Below, in pieces: positions 53,891 to 61,455 of a stretch of DNA of 64,000 nucleotides. Source of the DNA: Alphaproteobacteria bacterium. GTDB lineage: Bacteria; Myxococcota_A; UBA796; GCA-2862545. The notes under the pieces were generated by a model. The model did not search any database and had not been told where the DNA came from. It saw nothing but the letters and a program-made list of their open reading frames with translations. Within the stretch, counting starts at the first letter, position 1. Every line of letters starts with the position of its first letter. Location of the stretch: contig JACKER010000011.1 in assembly GCA_020632925.1 (NCBI GenBank), positions 1 to 64,000 of the forward strand, read 5' to 3'. The position numbers were made by a program, and so were the translations under genes.

Positions 53891-54708
53891 TCGCCTTCCT
53901 CCTCGCGCTGACCGCCCGCGCCGAGCCCGAGGCCGAGCCCGAGGCCGAGCCGCAGGCCTCGTCGACCGAGCCGGCCGAGCCGGAGGTCCCCGCACCCCCG
54001 GCGGATGTCGAGCAGGTGATCGCCCAGGGGGTGGTCGTGGACTGGACGCGGATGGAGCTGCACGTCCACACCACGTCCCACGGCGCCGCGATCCAGACGT
54101 TCGAAGCGGTCGAACAGCTGGCCCGTCGGCAGGTGGACGCGGCGATCGGGCAGGCGGCGCCCAAGGTCCGGGTGACGACCTCCGCGCGGGTGTCGGATCT
54201 GCTCGCGGACGCGCGGCTCGGTCCCTCGATCGAGGGCCGCCTGACGCGGTGGGACGTGGCGGAGGCGGTGTACGGGACGTCGCACAAGGTGGAGCTGCGC
54301 GCGGTCCTGTCGCTGCAGGAGCTGCTCAAGCCCTGGGCGCTGCAGATCGCCCGCGCGGGCGCCGCGCCTCCGGCCGAGCCGAGCGCTCCCACCGGGCTCG
54401 TCGTGGACGCGCGCGGGACGGGCGTGGAGCCGGCGTACGCCCTTCGGTTGCTGGGGCCGACCGGGACCGTGCTCTACGCGGGTGAGCTGTACGAGGAGGA
54501 AGCGGTCACGGTGGCGCCCTTCCTGTACGTCCTCGATCCTGCCCACCCCGAGGCGGCACGCGCCGGCGACCGTCCGGTGCTCCTGCGCGCGGTGTCCGCG
54601 TCGGCCTCGGACCTGACGCTCGACGCTGCCGGCGCCGCACGCGTCACCGAGCTGTCCGACCTGCTCCTCGGTCGTGCGCCGGTGGTGGTCGTCCTCGATG
54701 TTCCCTGA
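53887..54708 (+). CDS. Exported LPP20-like protein
   Basis: Encodes 273 residues from the GTG at 53887. MIAFLLALTARA is a signal peptide. An acidic, Pro-rich linker (AEPEAEPEAEPQAS) follows. The body has the LPP20/FlgT-N-like signs IAQGVVVDWTRMELHVHTTSHGAAIQTFEAVEQLARRQVDAAI (repeated strand-helix), then GLVVDARGTGVEPAYALRLLGPTGTVLYAGE, a motif seen in related envelope proteins. It overlaps the dnaE stop and is 4-base linked to lipB (lipB starts in its last codons). Role unknown, probably outer envelope. Confidence 0.58.
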
Positions 54709-55330
54709 GCCGACCTGGCTCGGGCGGATCCCGTACCTCGACGCGTTGGAGCGCCAGCGCCGCACGCGGGACGGCGTGGTGGACGGGACCGGGGGCGAGG
54801 CGTTCTTCCTGCTCGAGCACGATCCCGTGGTGACCACCGGCCTGCGACCGGTCGACGACGTCGACGAGGAGAAGGTGGGCGTGCCCGTCGTCCGCACCGA
54901 GCGCGGCGGGCTCGCCACGTGGCACGGCCCTGGTCAGCTCGTGGGGTACCCGATCCTCGCCGTGGCACGGCGCGGCGGATCCGTGAAGGGCACGATCGCC
55001 GGCGTGGAGCAGGGCGTGATCGACTGGTTGGTCGGGCGCGGCGTGGACGCTTCGCGGGTGGCCGGCCGGCCGGGCGTCTGGGTCGGGGGCGCCAAGATCT
55101 GCGCGGTCGGGATGCACTTCCGTCGGGGCGTCTGCATGCACGGCTTCGCGTTGAACCTCACGGCCGATCTCGGGACCTTCCGACGGTTCGTCCCCTGTGG
55201 GATCGCGGACGCCGAGGTCACCTCGCTCGGGCAGGTGTGTGGGTCCTCCCCCGAGCCCCACGAGGTCTGGCGCGAGGTCGCGACCTCCGTCTCGACGGCG
55301 CTCGTTGACACCTTCCGCGTCAGTGGATAG
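54698..55330 (+). CDS. lipB: Octanoyl-[acyl-carrier-protein]:protein N-octanoyltransferase
   Basis: Encodes 210 residues from the ATG at 54698, inside the end of the upstream gene. The LipB core RGGLATWHGPGQLVGYPIL and the catalytic Lys 133 (GAKICAVG) and Cys 167 (VPCGIADAEVTSL) are present. LipB moves octanoate from acyl-ACP to lipoyl domains of 2-oxoacid dehydrogenases, the first step of lipoate synthesis. lipA is not seen in the window. It is followed by tRNA-Val. Confidence 0.9.
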   Translation: MFPEPTWLGRIPYLDALERQRRTRDGVVDGTGGEAFFLLEHDPVVTTGLRPVDDVDEEKVGVPVVRTERGGLATWHGPGQLVGYPILAVARRGGSVKGTIAGVEQGVIDWLVGRGVDASRVAGRPGVWVGGAKICAVGMHFRRGVCMHGFALNLTADLGTFRRFVPCGIADAEVTSLGQVCGSSPEPHEVWREVATSVSTALVDTFRVSG

Positions 55331-55348
55331 GTCGCCAACGTCTTCCGG

Positions 55349-55423
55349 AGGCACGTAGCTCAGCGGGAGAGCACCGCCCTGACACGGCGGGGGTCAGCGG
55401 TTCAAATCCGCTCGTGCCTACCA
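55349..55423 (+). tRNA. tRNA-Val (GAC)
   Basis: Acceptor AGGCACG pairs with CGTGCCT, D arm GCTC/GAGC, anticodon stem CCGCC/GGCGG with loop CTGACAC, and T arm AGCGG-TTCAAAT-CCGCT. Anticodon GAC (GUC/GUU). CCA is encoded at 55421-55423. It sits 18 bases after lipB. Confidence 0.93.
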
Positions 55424-55430
55424 CTTTTCT

Positions 55431-55568
55431 TTCCCGGATCCCGGGGGGAATCCCGTCTCGGTGACTGCGCGTCGACGGACGGTCGCGCGACACGAGATTC
55501 GGTGTAGAATCCCCGGCGCACGATCCCCCCTCCGCCCGCATCCACACCCGCGAGGAGAAGAGCCCACT
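55431..55568 (+). promoter_or_regulatory. infC leader with hairpin and weak promoter
   Basis: This 145-base gap between tRNA-Val and infC holds a GC-rich hairpin (TTCCC at 55431-55435 with GGGAA at 55446-55450) just downstream of the tRNA, possibly ending its transcript, and TAGAAT at 55505-55510, a -10-like box with no good -35. The infC operon leader could also hold the usual autoregulatory structures. I see no gene in it. Confidence 0.35.
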
Positions 55569-56267
55569 TTGCGAAGGACACCCCGCCGTCGGATCCAGCC
55601 TGAGCCCGACAAGAACGAGCCCCGCGTCAACTTCCGCATCAGGGTCCCTCGGGTCCTGGTCATCGACGAGGAGGGCAAGAAGCTCGGTGAGTTCATGACG
55701 GAGGACGCCGTCCGCCTGGCGGAGGAGCGGGGGCTGGACCTGATCGAGGTGGCGCCCGACGGCCGTCCCCCCGTCTGCCGCATCGGTGACTTCGGCAAGC
55801 TCAAGTACGAGCGGAAGAAGAAGGAAGCCCAAGCGCGGAAGAACCAGGTCCAGGTGCAGATCAAGGAAGTGAAGCTGCGCCCGAAGACCGACGAGCACGA
55901 CATCGCGGTGAAGGTGCGTCACGCCCGCCGGTTCCTCGAAGAGGGGAACAAGGTCAAGGTGACGATCCGCTTCCGTGGTCGCGAGCTCGCCCACCGCGAC
56001 ATCGGCTCGCAGCAGTGCCTCCGGATGGCCAAGGAGTGCGAGGATCTGGGCTCGATCGAGGCCCACCCGCGCATGGACGGCCGCCAGATGTTCATGATCA
56101 TGGCTCCCCTCAAGCCGGGCGGGATCCGCCCGCGCAGCGCTCGCCGCGAGGACGAGGAGGAGGAGGAGCTGCTCGAGGACGACTCGCTCACCGAGGACGA
56201 GAGCGAGGAGATCGACGAGGACGAGGACGAGGCGGCCGAGGAGCCCGCGGAGCCCGCGGCCACCTGA
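55569..56267 (+). CDS. infC: Translation initiation factor IF-3 with long acidic tail
   Basis: Encodes 232 residues from a TTG at 55569, preceded by GAGGAGA at about 12 bases. infC uses rare starts by nature (autoregulation by IF-3 discrimination), so a non-AUG start fits. The N-domain is VNFRIRVPRVLVIDEEGKKLGEFMTEDAVRLAEERGLDLIEVAP; the C-domain is KEVKLRPKTDEHDIAVKVRHARRFLEEGNKVKVTIRFRGRE. After about residue 184 a tail of some 48 residues is strongly acidic (EDEEEEELLEDDSLTEDESEEIDEDEDE). The Myxococcus xanthus IF-3 (Dsg) has a similar tail, required for development but not translation. It is followed by rpmI and rplT as usual. Confidence 0.93.
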   Translation: MRRTPRRRIQPEPDKNEPRVNFRIRVPRVLVIDEEGKKLGEFMTEDAVRLAEERGLDLIEVAPDGRPPVCRIGDFGKLKYERKKKEAQARKNQVQVQIKEVKLRPKTDEHDIAVKVRHARRFLEEGNKVKVTIRFRGRELAHRDIGSQQCLRMAKECEDLGSIEAHPRMDGRQMFMIMAPLKPGGIRPRSARREDEEEEELLEDDSLTEDESEEIDEDEDEAAEEPAEPAAT

Positions 56268-56375
56268 TCCGATCGCCGTCCTCCGCGGGATGGCGTCGCT
56301 CCACAGCGCGGTCTTCCGCGCGCGCTGGCCCGTCTCGAACCGCCCGGTTAGCACAGCCCGGTTGCAGGAGTCCCC

Positions 56376-56573
56376 ATGCCGAAGATGAAGTCCCACAGCG
56401 GCGCCTCCAAGCGCTTCAAGCCGACCGGCTCGGGCAGGATCAAGTTCAAGCGCGCTGGCATGCGCCACAACCTGTCCGCCAAGAAGAAGTCGGTGAAGCG
56501 CGATCTGCGCCAGACCGGCATCGTCGACGCCACCGATCAGGAGCGCGTCGAGCGGATGCTCCGGGGCGGCTGA
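56376..56573 (+). CDS. rpmI: 50S ribosomal protein L35
   Basis: Encodes 65 residues, all typical of bL35: MPKMKSHSGASKRFKPTGSGRIKFKRAGMRHNLSAKKKSVKRDLRQ, with the conserved KRAGxxHxLxxK block. It binds 23S rRNA near the exit side. Second gene of the infC-rpmI-rplT operon, 108 bases after infC; rplT follows 80 bases later. Confidence 0.95.
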   Translation: MPKMKSHSGASKRFKPTGSGRIKFKRAGMRHNLSAKKKSVKRDLRQTGIVDATDQERVERMLRGG

Positions 56574-56653
56574 AGTCCGCTCCGTCTCCACCCACCAACA
56601 CCCACCGCCACCCCCCGGAATCGGGGAGGGAAGCGGTTCCCAAGGAGTGAGTC

Positions 56654-57007
56654 ATGGCACGCGTCAAGCGCGCACAGATCCGCAAGACCCGCAAGAAGAA
56701 CCTGTTCCGCCGCGTCCGCGGTTTCTTCGTCGGTCGTCGCCGCCTCCGGATGGCGATCGAAGCCCGGATGAAGGCCGAGAAGCAGGAGTTCATCGGCCGC
56801 AAGCAGCGCAAGCGGCAGTTCCGCGTGCTCTGGAACCAGCGGATCAACGCCGCGGCCCGTCTGCACGGCCTGTCGTACTCGCGGATGATCTTCGGCCTCA
56901 AGAAGGCGGGGATCGTCGTGAACCGCAAGATGATGGCGGACCTCGCCGTCCGCGAGCCCGCGGCGTTCGAGGCGCTGGTCGTCCGCGCCAAGTCCGCGCT
57001 CGGCTAG
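56654..57007 (+). CDS. rplT: 50S ribosomal protein L20
   Basis: Encodes 117 residues with the long, basic N-terminal helix that threads through 23S rRNA (MARVKRAQIRKTRKKNLFRRVRGFFVGRRRLRMAIEARM) and the C-terminal domain (WNQRINAAARLHGLSYSRMIFGLKKAGIVVNRKMMADLAV). AAGGAG (56642-56647) precedes the ATG. L20 starts 50S assembly and in many bacteria represses its own operon. The next gene begins 5 bases later. Confidence 0.96.
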   Translation: MARVKRAQIRKTRKKNLFRRVRGFFVGRRRLRMAIEARMKAEKQEFIGRKQRKRQFRVLWNQRINAAARLHGLSYSRMIFGLKKAGIVVNRKMMADLAVREPAAFEALVVRAKSALG

Positions 57008-57011
57008 TCGC

Positions 57012-57518
57012 GTGCGGCACCTCGGGGCGTCCCTGATCTTCTTGCTTGCCGCCGCTGGCTGCAAGAAGGACGAGATCACCTGGGTGCCGTTCAACCTCGA
57101 GGATCAGACCCTGGTCGTCGACGTGCTGCCCGAGGGCTCGGCCGTCGGTGACCCGGTGTCGCTCGAGCTGTTGTCGAACCTCGGCCGCACCGTGGTCGGC
57201 CAGGCGACGATCGATCCGGGCTCCGGCCCGGTCGGCACCGAGCACGTGATCATGGTCGACGTGCTCGACGACTTCGAGGCGATCGTGGGCCGGGTGACGG
57301 TCGGCGTGAACCCCGAGGCCACCAAGGATCTCGACGGCGACGGCGAGATCGAGAGCCGCGGCTCAGATGAGTACGAGCTCCAGCAGGACTCGGCCGACCC
57401 CGGCGCCTGGCAGGTGACGGTGATGTCGCTGGGCAGCAGCGACGAGCAGCGCGAGGACGTGTTCACGATCAACCTCTGGCAGCCCGACGAGCTGCTGCCG
57501 GAGACCACGACGCAGTGA
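57012..57518 (+). CDS. Putative lipoprotein
   Basis: Encodes 168 residues from the GTG at 57012, 5 bases after rplT. MRHLGASLIFLLAAAGCKKD is a lipoprotein signal (Cys 17). The mature part is beta-rich (LVVDVLPEGSAVGDPVSLELLSNLGRTVVGQATI) with one EF-like D-rich loop (DLDGDGEIESRG). Its stop overlaps the next gene's GTG. No function recognised. Confidence 0.65.
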   Translation: MRHLGASLIFLLAAAGCKKDEITWVPFNLEDQTLVVDVLPEGSAVGDPVSLELLSNLGRTVVGQATIDPGSGPVGTEHVIMVDVLDDFEAIVGRVTVGVNPEATKDLDGDGEIESRGSDEYELQQDSADPGAWQVTVMSLGSSDEQREDVFTINLWQPDELLPETTTQ

Positions 57519-58021
57519 GCGGGAAGTCGCCGGCGCCCGAGGAAGCGGTCGAGCAACCCGAGCTCGAGCTGGCCCCGCCCCGCCCGCCCGCCGAGACCGG
57601 GTTCGAGGCCGAGGAGGCCGAGCTCCCCGACAAGCTGTTCTTCCGGATCGGCGAGGCCGCCACGTTGGTCGGCGTCGAGCCGCACGCGTTGCGGTACTGG
57701 GAGTCCGAGTTCAAGATGCGGCCGACCCGCTCGCCCGCCGGGCAGCGGATGTACCGCCGCAAGGACATCGCGCGCTTCCTGCGGATCCGGCGCCTCCTGC
57801 ACGAGGAGGGCTTCACGATCGCGGGAGCCCGCAAGGCGCTCGCGGAGGCGGCCGGCGGGACCGTGGAGTCCAGCGGCGTCTCGATGGATCCCACCCGCTT
57901 CGGAGAAGCCGTGGAGCGGATCAACGAGGTCCGTGGCCGCATCGGCGAGCTCCGCCAGCGGTACGCGATGGTCGGCGTCGGCGCGCCGGACTCGAACAAG
58001 GACGGCTCCGGACGCGCCTGA
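57515..58021 (+). CDS. MerR-family transcriptional regulator
   Basis: Encodes 168 residues from the GTG at 57515. An acidic N-terminal extension (about 1-40) precedes the winged HTH LFFRIGEAATLVGVEPHALRYWESEFKMRPTRSPAGQRMYRRKDIARFLRIRRLLHEEGFTIAGARKAL, the MerR signature with RYWE and YRRKD. Many genomes have a MerR protein here, after infC-rpmI-rplT. A coiled coil (EAVERINEVRGRIGELRQRY) suggests dimerisation. The effector is unknown; no Cys cluster for metal. Confidence 0.85.
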   Translation: MSGKSPAPEEAVEQPELELAPPRPPAETGFEAEEAELPDKLFFRIGEAATLVGVEPHALRYWESEFKMRPTRSPAGQRMYRRKDIARFLRIRRLLHEEGFTIAGARKALAEAAGGTVESSGVSMDPTRFGEAVERINEVRGRIGELRQRYAMVGVGAPDSNKDGSGRA

Positions 58022-58062
58022 GCCCTTGCGTGCCGATGCCCATCGGTTAGTCGAGAGACGTT

Positions 58063-58139
58063 CGGGGCGTAGCGCAGCCTGGTAGCGCACCAGACTGGGG
58101 GTCTGGTGGTCGCTGGTTCGAATCCAGTCGCCCCGACCA
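58063..58139 (+). tRNA. tRNA-Pro (GGG)
   Basis: Acceptor CGGGGCG pairs with CGCCCCG; D arm GCGC/GCGC; anticodon stem CCAGA/TCTGG with loop CTGGGGG; T arm CTGG-TTCGAAT-CCAG. Anticodon GGG (CCC/CCU). CCA at 58137-58139 is encoded. Confidence 0.93.
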
Positions 58140-58147
58140 TTTTCGTG

Positions 58148-58178
58148 GCCCCTCGGTGACCCTGTGTTGCCGAGGGGC
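58148..58178. terminator. Terminator hairpin between tRNA-Pro and lysR
   Basis: A perfect 9-bp inverted repeat, GCCCCTCGG (58148-58156) and CCGAGGGGC (58170-58178) with a 13-base loop. On the plus strand it is followed by TTCGTCGTTTT, and on the minus strand by CACGAAAATGG, so it ends the plus-strand tRNA transcript and probably also the convergent lysR transcript. Confidence 0.7.
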
Positions 58179-58192
58179 TTCGTCGTTTTGGA

Positions 58193-59125
58193 TCACGCCG
58201 TGAGCGGAGCCGCCGGCAGCGCCTCGGAGACCTCGAGCAACAGCGCGCGGAACCACGCGTCCTCCCGCGAGCGATCGGTCCTCGGGTGCCACGCGAGGTG
58301 CATCGCGTAGCGGGGCAGGGGCATCGGTGGCGGGAGCGCTGCCAGCCCCAGGCGCGGCGCGACGGCGGCCACCAGGCGCGCCGAGACCGTGAGCAGGTCG
58401 TCGCTGTCCGCCACGTGCCACGCCGCCGCCAGGAAGGACGGGAAGGTGCGCGCGACCCGCCGACGCAGCCCGAGCGCGTCCAGATCCTCGTCCACCGTGC
58501 CGCGCGCGTCCCCGCGGGGCGCGACCAGCACGTGGGTCTCGCGCAGGAAGGCCTCCATCGACACCGACGGCGGGCCGATCCGCGGGTGCCGCTGCCGCGC
58601 GACCGTGACGAAGCCGTCGTCGAACAGGCGCCGCATGCGGACCTCGGGCGACGCGTCGGGGAAGATGCCGATCGCCACGTCCGCCCGGCCGTCGCGCAGG
58701 TCCTCCATCGTCTCGGGCACCAGCGGCCGCACGTGCAGGTCGACGCCGGGCGCCCGCTCCCGGACGCGCTGCTCGACGCCGGCCAACAGCACGGTCGACA
58801 CGTGGTCGGTGCACACGACGCGGAAGGCGCGGGTGGAGGCGGCCGGCTCGAACGGCGCGCTGTCGTCGAGCAGATCGCCCGCCAGGACCAGCACCTGCCG
58901 CACGGGATCGGCCAGCGCCTCCGCCCGCCGCGTGGGGAGCAGCCGGCGACCGGACCGCACCAGCAGCTCGTCGCCGAACACGTCGCGCAGGCGGGACAGC
59001 GTGTGGCTCATGGCGGACGGCGTCACCCCCGCCCGGCGGGCCGCCGCGCGTACAGATCGCTCGTCGAGCAGCAGGTCCAGCGCCACCAGCAGGTTCAGGT
59101 CCACGCCCGCCAGATTGTTCGACAT
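58193..59125 (-). CDS. LysR-family transcriptional regulator
   Basis: Encodes 310 residues from the ATG at 59125. The HTH is residues 1-60 (LNLLVALDLLLDERSVRAAARRAGVTPSAMSHTLSRLRDVFGDELLVRSGRRLLPTRRAEAL), and the rest is the two-lobe substrate domain with ferredoxin-like halves. NodD/NahR-type layout. It is divergent from a DJ-1/PfpI-like protein gene, a common arrangement of a LysR factor and the gene it controls. A palindrome (59128-59144) overlaps the start region. Confidence 0.88.
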   Translation of the reverse strand: MSNNLAGVDLNLLVALDLLLDERSVRAAARRAGVTPSAMSHTLSRLRDVFGDELLVRSGRRLLPTRRAEALADPVRQVLVLAGDLLDDSAPFEPAASTRAFRVVCTDHVSTVLLAGVEQRVRERAPGVDLHVRPLVPETMEDLRDGRADVAIGIFPDASPEVRMRRLFDDGFVTVARQRHPRIGPPSVSMEAFLRETHVLVAPRGDARGTVDEDLDALGLRRRVARTFPSFLAAAWHVADSDDLLTVSARLVAAVAPRLGLAALPPPMPLPRYAMHLAWHPRTDRSREDAWFRALLLEVSEALPAAPLTA

Positions 59126-59127
59126 TA

Positions 59128-59144
59128 TTCATCTGTAGCATGAA
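59128..59144. promoter_or_regulatory. LysR-box-like palindrome between lysR and DJ-1-type gene
   Basis: TTCAT-CTGTAGC-ATGAA (59128-59144) is an exact inverted repeat of the T-N11-A LysR box class, followed by a second palindrome GAACACGTTC (59142-59151) and GAACC-CTA-GGTTC (59172-59184). The region lies between the two divergent starts (59125 and 59228), where autoregulation and effector-dependent activation of the DJ-1-type gene are expected. Which one is bound is not known. Confidence 0.55.
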
Positions 59145-59227
59145 CACGTTCGACTCGATTCATGTGTCTGGGAACCCTAGGTTCTGAGCGACCGGGCCGC
59201 CCGCCCGGCAACCACCTGGAGGTCCCC

Positions 59228-59968
59228 GTGAGCGAGCACACCGACACCACCATCGCGCGCAAGAAGGTCCTGCTCGTCGCCGCCAACGCTGCGACCAGCC
59301 CCACCACCGGATGGCCCATCGGCTTCTGGTGGGCCGAGCTCACCCACCCGTACCAGGCGTTCGTCGAGGCCGGGTACGAGGTGGAGATCCGGAGCCCGGA
59401 CGGCGGAGCGCTCGTCGCGGACGCCTACTCCGATCCCGAGGATCCGAGCGGGTACTCGGCCCACGACCTGCTCTCGCTCGGCTTCAAGCACTCCCCGAGC
59501 CACGTCGCCCTGCTCGAGGACACCGCGAGCATCGAGGGTGTCGACCCCGCGGACTACGACGCCATCTTCCTCGTCGGCGGCCAGTCGCCGATGGTCAGCT
59601 TCGTCGAGCACGGACCGCTGCACGCGCTCGTCGTCCGCTTCTTCGAGGCCGGCAAGGTCACCGCGCTGGTGTGCCACGCGACGTGCGTGCTGCTCCGCGC
59701 TCGTCTCTCGAACGGCGAGCTGCTGGTGAAGGGGCGCAGCTGGACCGGGTTCGCCGACAGCGAGGAGGCGTACGCGGACGCGTTCGTGGGTCAGCGCATC
59801 CAGCCGTTCTGGATCGAGAGCGAGGCGCGCGCGCTCCCCGACACGACGTTCCTCGTGGAGCAGCGCTTCCGTCCCTTCGCGGTGCGCGACGGCCACCTCG
59901 TCACCGGCCAGCAGCAGAACTCGGGCGCCGCGGCGGCCCGCCTGGTGATCGAGGCCCTCGGCCGATGA
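59228..59968 (+). CDS. DJ-1/PfpI-family protein
   Basis: Encodes 246 residues from the GTG at 59228, preceded by GGAGG (59217-59221). The DJ-1/Hsp31-like fold is visible: KKVLLVAANAATSPTTGWPIGFWWAELTHPYQAFVEAGYEVEIRSPDGG, then YDAIFLVGGQSPM, and the nucleophile elbow VCHATCVLL with Cys 149 and His 150. Such proteins act as glyoxalase III or as chaperones. The LysR factor upstream suggests induction by a small molecule. It overlaps the next gene (ATGA). Confidence 0.82.
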   Translation: MSEHTDTTIARKKVLLVAANAATSPTTGWPIGFWWAELTHPYQAFVEAGYEVEIRSPDGGALVADAYSDPEDPSGYSAHDLLSLGFKHSPSHVALLEDTASIEGVDPADYDAIFLVGGQSPMVSFVEHGPLHALVVRFFEAGKVTALVCHATCVLLRARLSNGELLVKGRSWTGFADSEEAYADAFVGQRIQPFWIESEARALPDTTFLVEQRFRPFAVRDGHLVTGQQQNSGAAAARLVIEALGR

Positions 59969-60480
59969 CGGCGACGATGACCCCCGAGGACTTCGTCGCG
60001 CTCTCGCTGGCCTCGGCGCCAGGGACCGACGAGGGTGGCTTCGGCTACGCGCTGCGCGTGGCGAGCGGCAACCCCAACCCGCCGGGCTGCATGGCGCTGA
60101 CCTGGATCACCGGCAAGGACGCCGCCGAACGCGAGCGCATCCGGGAGCATGCGCGTCGCAACGTCGCGGACTTCCGCGAGGAGCCCGGGTTCATCTCGAT
60201 CGTCACGGGCTTCGTCGGGTTGCGCGGCTTCACGGTCACCGCCTGGGAGGACGAGGCCGCGATGCGCGCAGCGCTCTCCCGGCACCACGCGACCGCGATG
60301 CGCGAGCTGTTCGCGGAGGACTTCGTCGCGAGCGTCTGGACCTCGGTCTGGACGCCGACCCGGATCAACCGGATCTGGGTGCGCTGCGCGTCCTGCGCGG
60401 CGCTGGAGGACGTGAGCGACGACCATCGCGCCTGCGCGAGGTGCGGAGCCGATCTGCCTGAACGGCCTGCCTTCTGGTGA
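59965..60480 (+). CDS. ABM-like domain with C-terminal zinc ribbon
   Basis: Encodes 171 residues from the ATG at 59965 overlapping the DJ-1-type stop. The first 125 residues resemble an antibiotic-biosynthesis-monooxygenase-like or DUF3291-like ferredoxin fold (GFISIVTGFVGLRGFTVTAWEDEAAMRAALSRHHATAMRELFA). The last 40 residues carry two CxxC pairs (CASC and CARC) forming a zinc ribbon. The pairing and its coupling to a DJ-1-type protein suggest a small detoxification or sensing module under LysR control. Substrate unknown. Confidence 0.55.
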   Translation: MTATMTPEDFVALSLASAPGTDEGGFGYALRVASGNPNPPGCMALTWITGKDAAERERIREHARRNVADFREEPGFISIVTGFVGLRGFTVTAWEDEAAMRAALSRHHATAMRELFAEDFVASVWTSVWTPTRINRIWVRCASCAALEDVSDDHRACARCGADLPERPAFW

Positions 60481-60486
60481 GGGCCG

Positions 60487-61455
60487 TCAGGGGTTCAGAC
60501 GGTCGCGTGCGGTCCGCGCCGCTTCCAGCACGACCCGACGCTCGCCCGTCTGCTTGTGGGTCACCACCTTCAGTCGTCCGAGCCCGGGCAGCGCCATCGC
60601 CTTCGTGGTGGGCCCGATCGAGTCCAGCACGCCGGCAGCGAGCGCTGCCGTGTCCAGGCCCTCCAGCCACGCGGACGACGCTGGCTTGGGTCCTCGCAGC
60701 CCGGCGACACCCGGGTTGAGTGCCGCCAGCAGGTCCTCCGAGGCCCAGAACGCGAGCGCCCGGACGGGACGCACGACCTGGGACCGTCCGGCGAACTCGA
60801 GCGTGAAGCCCTTCTTGTAGTGCACGCCCAGCACGCCCAGCCGCGGCAGACCGAGCCGCGCCTTGCCTTCGTCGTCCGCGAGCACCTCCAGCGCTCGTTC
60901 CGCCACCGCCTCCCAGGTCGCGCGCGGACCGGGCGCGGTCGCTGGCGAGGTCACCCGCTTCAGGTCGACGTCCCACACCATCCGGCCCGTCTCCAGGTCG
61001 TCGGCCAGGCTGTCGAGCCACGCGGTGAACGAGGTGGCCACCACGCGACGAGGACTGTCGTCGTGCAAGAACTCCACCAGCTGGCCCACGTGACCACCAT
61101 CGGCGGGGTCCAAATCCAGGCAGAGCCGATCGCCATCGATGTCCGACCCGATCGGGAACCACCTCGGGCTCAGGTAGACCGGCCGCACGGGTCCGGTCGG
61201 GACCCCAGCGCCCCCGACCACCGACCATTCCTGGAGGTTGCGCCACGCCTCGGGCACCTCACCCAACGCGTAGAGGCGCCATCGGCCGAACACCGGGGAG
61301 TCGCTGCCGTCGGTCTCGCGCATGCGAGCGACGTAGTCCTCGGGCAGACCCATCGCGATGGCCTGGTCTGCGACCGCCTTGGTGGCTCCTCGGCGCTTGC
61401 GGGGAGCTTTCGGGAGGTGCGCCTTCTCCCAGGCCTGGATCCGCTTCCAGCTCAC
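60487..61455 (-). CDS. SMI1/KNR4 (SUKH) domain protein with HU-like C-terminus
   Basis: Encodes 322 residues from the GTG at 61455 overlapping the SDR stop (GTGA). Residues 1-160 form a SUKH-1 domain: SWKRIQAWEKAHLP, then PRWFPIGSDIDGDRLCLDLDPADGGHVGQLVEFLHDDSPRRVVATSFTAWLDSL. The C-terminal part (about 215-322) ends LPGLGRLKVVTHKQTGERRVVLEAAR, close to the HU/IHF beta-arm pattern, with a preceding helix pair. SUKH domains are immunity or signalling modules. No toxin is next to it. The HU assignment is uncertain. Confidence 0.58.
   Translation of the reverse strand: MSWKRIQAWEKAHLPKAPRKRRGATKAVADQAIAMGLPEDYVARMRETDGSDSPVFGRWRLYALGEVPEAWRNLQEWSVVGGAGVPTGPVRPVYLSPRWFPIGSDIDGDRLCLDLDPADGGHVGQLVEFLHDDSPRRVVATSFTAWLDSLADDLETGRMVWDVDLKRVTSPATAPGPRATWEAVAERALEVLADDEGKARLGLPRLGVLGVHYKKGFTLEFAGRSQVVRPVRALAFWASEDLLAALNPGVAGLRGPKPASSAWLEGLDTAALAAGVLDSIGPTTKAMALPGLGRLKVVTHKQTGERRVVLEAARTARDRLNP

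Noticed and set aside
58047..59147. Minus-strand frame running from the tRNA-Pro region across lysR
   Set aside because: A frame-shifted copy of lysR DNA; its Gly/Arg-rich translation and start inside the tRNA are not plausible.
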